From NCBI GenBank assembly GCA_030041955.1, contig JASIAO010000224.1:1-43688 (forward strand): a DNA stretch of 43,688 nt. The letters run 5' to 3'. This document shows positions 40,572 through 43,688 of the stretch, in pieces. The stretch is from Acidobacteriaceae bacterium. Its GTDB lineage: Bacteria > Acidobacteriota > Terriglobia > Terriglobales > Acidobacteriaceae. Position numbers and translations under genes: made by a program. The notes below the pieces were generated by a model. It worked only from the letters and a program-made list of their open reading frames with translations. It searched no databases and was not told where the DNA came from. Position 1 is the stretch's first letter. Every line of letters starts with the position of its first letter.

Positions 40572-42164
40572 TCAGCCGGGGTGGACCGGCAAACTGCCGC
40601 GCAGGTCTTCGAGCTTGCCGGAATGAGCAATGACCCGACCGTCGCACAGCACCTGGAAGCCTTTGCCCCGGTGATATCTTTCACCGGTTCGATCGTAAAG
40701 GATCGTCAGCAGGCGCCCATGGTAAGGCAGACCATCGAGAGCGAAGTAGCTCCATTTTCCGCGCGGCAGCAGAGGATGGATCACCACATCATTGCCGGCC
40801 TGCGGTCTCAGCCCGATCAGGCCGGTGATGATCAGATCCGCGTAGCCGGAGTGGTTGTAATAACGGCCTCGGTTGCTCGGCAGAGCGTGCCAGCTCCTGA
40901 GAATGTCGCGCGCGATCCACTCTCCGGTGTCCGCGTCCAGATCCTCATCAATCCAGGGTACGGTTCGGCCGCCGGGAAGGCGAATGTGCTGAGAGTGGGT
41001 GTAGGTGCTGAGGAGGCTGAAGTAGTCGGCGCGGGTCATCACGGTCTGCTCCGGCCCGTTGAGCAGATTCGCCAGAGCGACGAGGGTCTGGGTTGTGGCA
41101 TACGGCCACGATGGACCATTCCAGAGGCACTCATGATGCACGGTATACCGGAAGCGGGGACTGCTGCGCTCCGCGGTGGTTGGCCCGTACTTACCCGCAA
41201 AGCCTTCAGGTGAAAATAGGAAGCTCCACGCAATGTCATGTTGAAGGGGAGGGATGTCGAAATACCAGGGGATGTAACCAATCAGTTCGCGAACCCCGGA
41301 CCATCCTGAGGCCGCATGCCGCGCCACCGTCTCGTAAAACTCATCGTGCGGATTCCAGAGGCGGCTTTCGATCAACGCTCGCAACTGCGCGGCCTTGTCC
41401 TGATAGGTGGCAGCGATTTGCGGATCCTCCGCCATGGCGGCGATGCGCGAAATTGCGACGGCATCGCCATACATGTAGCTGTTGATGGTGGGCCGGTACC
41501 CGTTGCCGCTGATGCTGTCCTCCATGCCGTCGCGGTCGTCGATCTGCCAGAACAGCCCGTTTGGATCCTGGTGCGTCGCCTGCCAGGCACGGTAATTGGC
41601 TTCGAGCGCGGGCAGCAGGCTGACAGCCAGATCGCGGTTTCCGGTCGCCAGATACAACTGGTACACGGAGTCCGCGGCCCAGAAGCTGTAGCGCCGCGGT
41701 TCTCCATCGGGGCCGAACCAGAACCTGGTGTAGTCGTCCACGTATTTTGGATCGCGCAGCCATCGCGCCTCGCGGATATGGTGACCCGCTGCCGTGTCGA
41801 TCGTGTTGAACTTTCCCGACCACGGGACCTTGTCGAGGAATTCGGTGATGACGTAACCATCCGGCGTGCGCACCAGATGCTTCTCAAACGCATACCAGCG
41901 GAAATAGTAGATCTGGTTCAGCTCCGCGTCGGGAGTGTCCAGCCAGGGAATATTCCGTACGAACCAGTCCCACGGAAGCGGGGGCGCCGAGCCCAGCATC
42001 TCGCGCTCGTCGCGGACAAAGCCGGTAAAGTAGTGCCGAAAACTCTGCGGCTGCAGCAGCGGGCCGGAAGCTCGACTCTGGGCCTGCGATCCCGCGTGAA
42101 ATATGGCGGTCAGCGCAAAGGTGAAGCTCACAAGCCGGGCCCGGAGCTTTGCGGGAGTCTTCAT
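40572..42164 (-). CDS. (alpha/alpha)6-barrel glycoside hydrolase (MGH1/GH63-like), secreted
   Basis: This 530-residue protein has a signal peptide (LVSFTFALTAIFHAGSQAQS). The (alpha/alpha)6 domain shows the general acid region DDRDGMEDSISGNG (Glu215-Asp216), comparable to the G-x-D-D/N-S motif of GH63-like enzymes. It is followed by TINSYMYGDAVAISRIAAMA, the WNGPSWPYATTQTLVALANL helix and a final NHSGYADLIITGLIGLRPQA with a small beta domain. This fold is used by mannosylglycerate hydrolases, glucosidases and several rhamnosidase/arabinosidase-like families, so the substrate is open. The ATG overlaps the stop of the propeller gene, indicating coupling. It probably acts in the periplasm on the same glycan as its neighbours. 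Confidence 0.78.
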   Translation of the reverse strand: MKTPAKLRARLVSFTFALTAIFHAGSQAQSRASGPLLQPQSFRHYFTGFVRDEREMLGSAPPLPWDWFVRNIPWLDTPDAELNQIYYFRWYAFEKHLVRTPDGYVITEFLDKVPWSGKFNTIDTAAGHHIREARWLRDPKYVDDYTRFWFGPDGEPRRYSFWAADSVYQLYLATGNRDLAVSLLPALEANYRAWQATHQDPNGLFWQIDDRDGMEDSISGNGYRPTINSYMYGDAVAISRIAAMAEDPQIAATYQDKAAQLRALIESRLWNPHDEFYETVARHAASGWSGVRELIGYIPWYFDIPPLQHDIAWSFLFSPEGFAGKYGPTTAERSSPRFRYTVHHECLWNGPSWPYATTQTLVALANLLNGPEQTVMTRADYFSLLSTYTHSQHIRLPGGRTVPWIDEDLDADTGEWIARDILRSWHALPSNRGRYYNHSGYADLIITGLIGLRPQAGNDVVIHPLLPRGKWSYFALDGLPYHGRLLTILYDRTGERYHRGKGFQVLCDGRVIAHSGKLEDLRGSLPVHPG

Positions 42165-43135
42165 GCGGGCACGAATCCAAGGTCCTTCCCGTAATGGAAT
42201 GCCAGCCCGATTTGTTCGAAATGATTGTTGCGCCCGTTGTACCAGAGCATCCAGCGGCCGTGAGAGTAGACCGCAAACGGCTTATAACATGCATCGGCAT
42301 CCCATCCGCCGGGGGTTGGACGAATAATGGGGTTCCCGGCATTCCTTACCCAGCCGGTGATCCCGTCTTTGGACTGCGCGATGCCAATTTGTGCGTGATC
42401 AATGTCCCTGAAGCCGATATAGAAGGCGTAATACCAACCGTCCCAGCGGAGAACCTGCGCGGCCGCTACCCGGTTCTTCTCCCACGGATACCGAGGATCC
42501 GCTTTCATCACGGGGTTGGCGGAGTATTTGTCCCAGCGCAGTCCGTCGCGGCTGGTGGCGTAGCCGATGGCGTTGGGCTCGAACTGCTCGCCGCCGGAGT
42601 ACCACATCTTCCAAAGGCCGGCCTCGCTGTCCCACATAGCATCCGGACACATGACGGCGACACCTTCCCACGGCGTCTGCGACGAGAGCACCGGATGGAC
42701 CGACTGCCGCACCCATGTCCGGCCGTCGGAACTGGTGGCGTATCCGATCGACGACTTTCCGTGGGCCTGCCCGGTGTACCACATGTGATATCCGTCATGC
42801 CGCCTGGCCACAGTGGGACGGTTGATGTCGTCTTCCCATCCGGTCTCCGGACGGGGTCCGAGCACGATTTCAGGCGGACTCCAGTGGATGCCATCCCGGC
42901 TCTCAGAAAGAGCGACGCTCTGCTTCGGACGCCAGGAAAGCCACATCCTGTAGACGCCGCGCTCGAGCAGCAGCGACACATCGAAACAGGTTCCGTATTC
43001 TCCTCCGAGTACCGGATCGCCAGGATACTTGACCCAACCGCTGCTCTCCCCGCCGCCCAGACGGCGCGCAGCATGAGACAGCGAAGGTTCGAGGCCGGCG
43101 GCGGCCAACAGGAGCATCAACTCTCTTCTGTCCAT
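42161..43135 (-). CDS. Five-bladed beta-propeller glycosidase-like protein (GH43/GH32/GH130-type)
   Basis: ATG 43135 follows GGAG at good spacing and starts a short signal (MDRRELMLLLAAAGLEPSLS). An upstream in-frame ATG at 43204 is less likely. The 324-residue protein contains repeated W-M-W-Y style blade motifs (YRMWLSW, YHMWYTG, WKMWYSG, YYAFYIGF, WMLWYNGR) and R-D-G-x-x-W turns (ESRDGIHW, TSSDGRTW, TSRDGLRW, QSKDGITGW), typical of five-bladed propellers of arabinosidases, fructosidases and mannoside phosphorylases. Candidate acidic residues include Asp in WEDDINRPTV and ENRV-like positions, but I cannot assign the catalytic set. It is the first gene of the minus-strand operon. Confidence 0.75.
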   Translation of the reverse strand: MDRRELMLLLAAAGLEPSLSHAARRLGGGESSGWVKYPGDPVLGGEYGTCFDVSLLLERGVYRMWLSWRPKQSVALSESRDGIHWSPPEIVLGPRPETGWEDDINRPTVARRHDGYHMWYTGQAHGKSSIGYATSSDGRTWVRQSVHPVLSSQTPWEGVAVMCPDAMWDSEAGLWKMWYSGGEQFEPNAIGYATSRDGLRWDKYSANPVMKADPRYPWEKNRVAAAQVLRWDGWYYAFYIGFRDIDHAQIGIAQSKDGITGWVRNAGNPIIRPTPGGWDADACYKPFAVYSHGRWMLWYNGRNNHFEQIGLAFHYGKDLGFVPA

Positions 43136-43299
43136 AGATCTCCGGGGTTCTCTTCTGCATGCTTGTTGGGGAATCGTACGACGCTCGCTTTTGACGAACG
43201 CCATCCCAGTATCGATTGTTTTCAGGTACCGGCAAAAGTGAGCCGTGAGGGCTGCAATTCAAAACCTCACGGCTCAGCAGACAGCGCGGGAGGGGCGAT

Positions 43300-43419
43300 T
43301 CAGAACTTTATGTGCAGGGATAACTGCATCCTCCTTGGCGCATCGGCGCTGCTGATGGTGCCGAATCCCAGCATGTCCGGCCCTACGGTGTTGTTGTTTG
43401 CCCAGGACCGAGAGTGCCT
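43300..43419 (-). pseudogene. Remnant of a TonB-dependent receptor C-terminus
   Basis: The minus-strand frame ending at the TGA 43302-43300 reads NNNTVGPDMLGFGTISSADA, then PRRMQLSLHIKF and stop. This is the characteristic last strand of acidobacterial Oar-like receptors, which end in R-x-x-Q-x-S-L-x-x-x-F. An in-frame stop at 43420-43422 cuts the frame after about 40 codons, and no barrel sequence continues upstream in the other frames. It is too short for the listed frames but the ending is distinctive. It is best read as a decayed 3' end left upstream of the glycosidase operon. Confidence 0.6.
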
Positions 43420-43530
43420 TCATCATCAGCACGATGTCGTAGTGTTCATGCCCGCGAACATTTCGAGTCGGGCGCTGTATGGCCTGGCGCACGGATCCAT
43501 GTGAGCCCACGAACTTCTCTTTTCGTCCGG

Positions 43531-43688
43531 CTACTGATGCTGCAGCGGATCCGATCCTGTGCCGTGCTCGGAAACCGCCTCGGTGGTTTCACGAGGCTGC
43601 TGCAGCAGCCGATACCCATCCCGCGTGCGCACGCGATATTTCCGGGACTTCGGGTTCACCAGCCTCACTGTGATTCTCCGCCACCCGC
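43531..43688 (-). CDS. Hypothetical protein C-terminus (runs off the window end)
   Basis: The minus-strand frame is open from the window edge to a TAG at 43533-43531, about 51 codons (RITVRLVNPKSRKYRVRTRD, then GYRLLQQPRETTEAVSEHGT). The sequence is polar and basic, with an acidic, disordered-looking end. It could be the tail of a real gene lying beyond the window or a chance frame. No family is recognised. Confidence 0.3.
   Translation of the reverse strand, partial: GWRRITVRLVNPKSRKYRVRTRDGYRLLQQPRETTEAVSEHGTGSDPLQHQ

Noticed and set aside
43274-43510. 78-codon minus-strand frame near the right end
   Set aside because: It runs across the receptor remnant in another frame and has a random composition; the remnant frame explains the region better.

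Overview
The window looks like a chromosomal segment of an Acidobacteriota genome (class Terriglobia, Acidobacteriaceae-like). The clues are high G+C; two TIGR03118-type secreted proteins, one carrying the Ig-like tail typical of this phylum; pieces of Oar-like (carboxypeptidase-regulatory plus TonB-receptor) proteins; a Tat-exported GH127 enzyme; and a small secreted protein of a type common in acidobacteria. This assignment rests on remembered family patterns, not on a search. I see no rRNA, tRNA or CRISPR array.

Layout. 1-1701: end of an unknown gene, a minimal homocysteine S-methyltransferase and a small unknown gene, all overlapping. 1743-12930: an exopolysaccharide locus with a sugar-phosphate transferase (minus strand), a five-SLBB OPX export protein, a Wzz-type co-polymerase without a kinase domain, three family-2 glycosyltransferases, an O-antigen ligase/polymerase-like protein and a flippase. 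Together they can build, flip, polymerise and export a polysaccharide. 12931-15177: a degraded, probably transferred patch holding a GIY-YIG protein with an N-terminal HTH and a tyrosine recombinase cut off before its catalytic domain.

15178-23187: a regulated envelope module. On the minus strand, response regulator, histidine kinase, coiled-coil outer-membrane porin and periplasmic cupredoxin form a tight operon, followed by a TIGR03118 gene. A second TIGR03118 gene is divergent from the regulator. Three clusters of TGACA-like direct repeats, each with an exact 11-bp period, lie in front of the regulator gene and both TIGR03118 genes. They make a self-consistent candidate regulon for the OmpR-type regulator.

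23606-35044: a five-gene operon of unknown function behind a TTGACA promoter. It has two giant beta-rich proteins (1425 and 1717 residues) without signal peptides, two small related helical proteins between them, and a TPR protein at the end. This is the best candidate for an undescribed system.

35185-43688: a small secreted protein, then a carbohydrate-degradation patch. It has a truncated Oar-like N-terminus overlapping a GH127 beta-L-arabinofuranosidase-like gene (plus strand). Converging on it is an operon of a beta-propeller glycosidase, an (alpha/alpha)6 glycosidase and a GH36-like enzyme (minus strand). Upstream of that operon is a remnant of a TonB-receptor C-terminus. The set suggests breakdown of arabinose- and galactose-containing plant polysaccharide.
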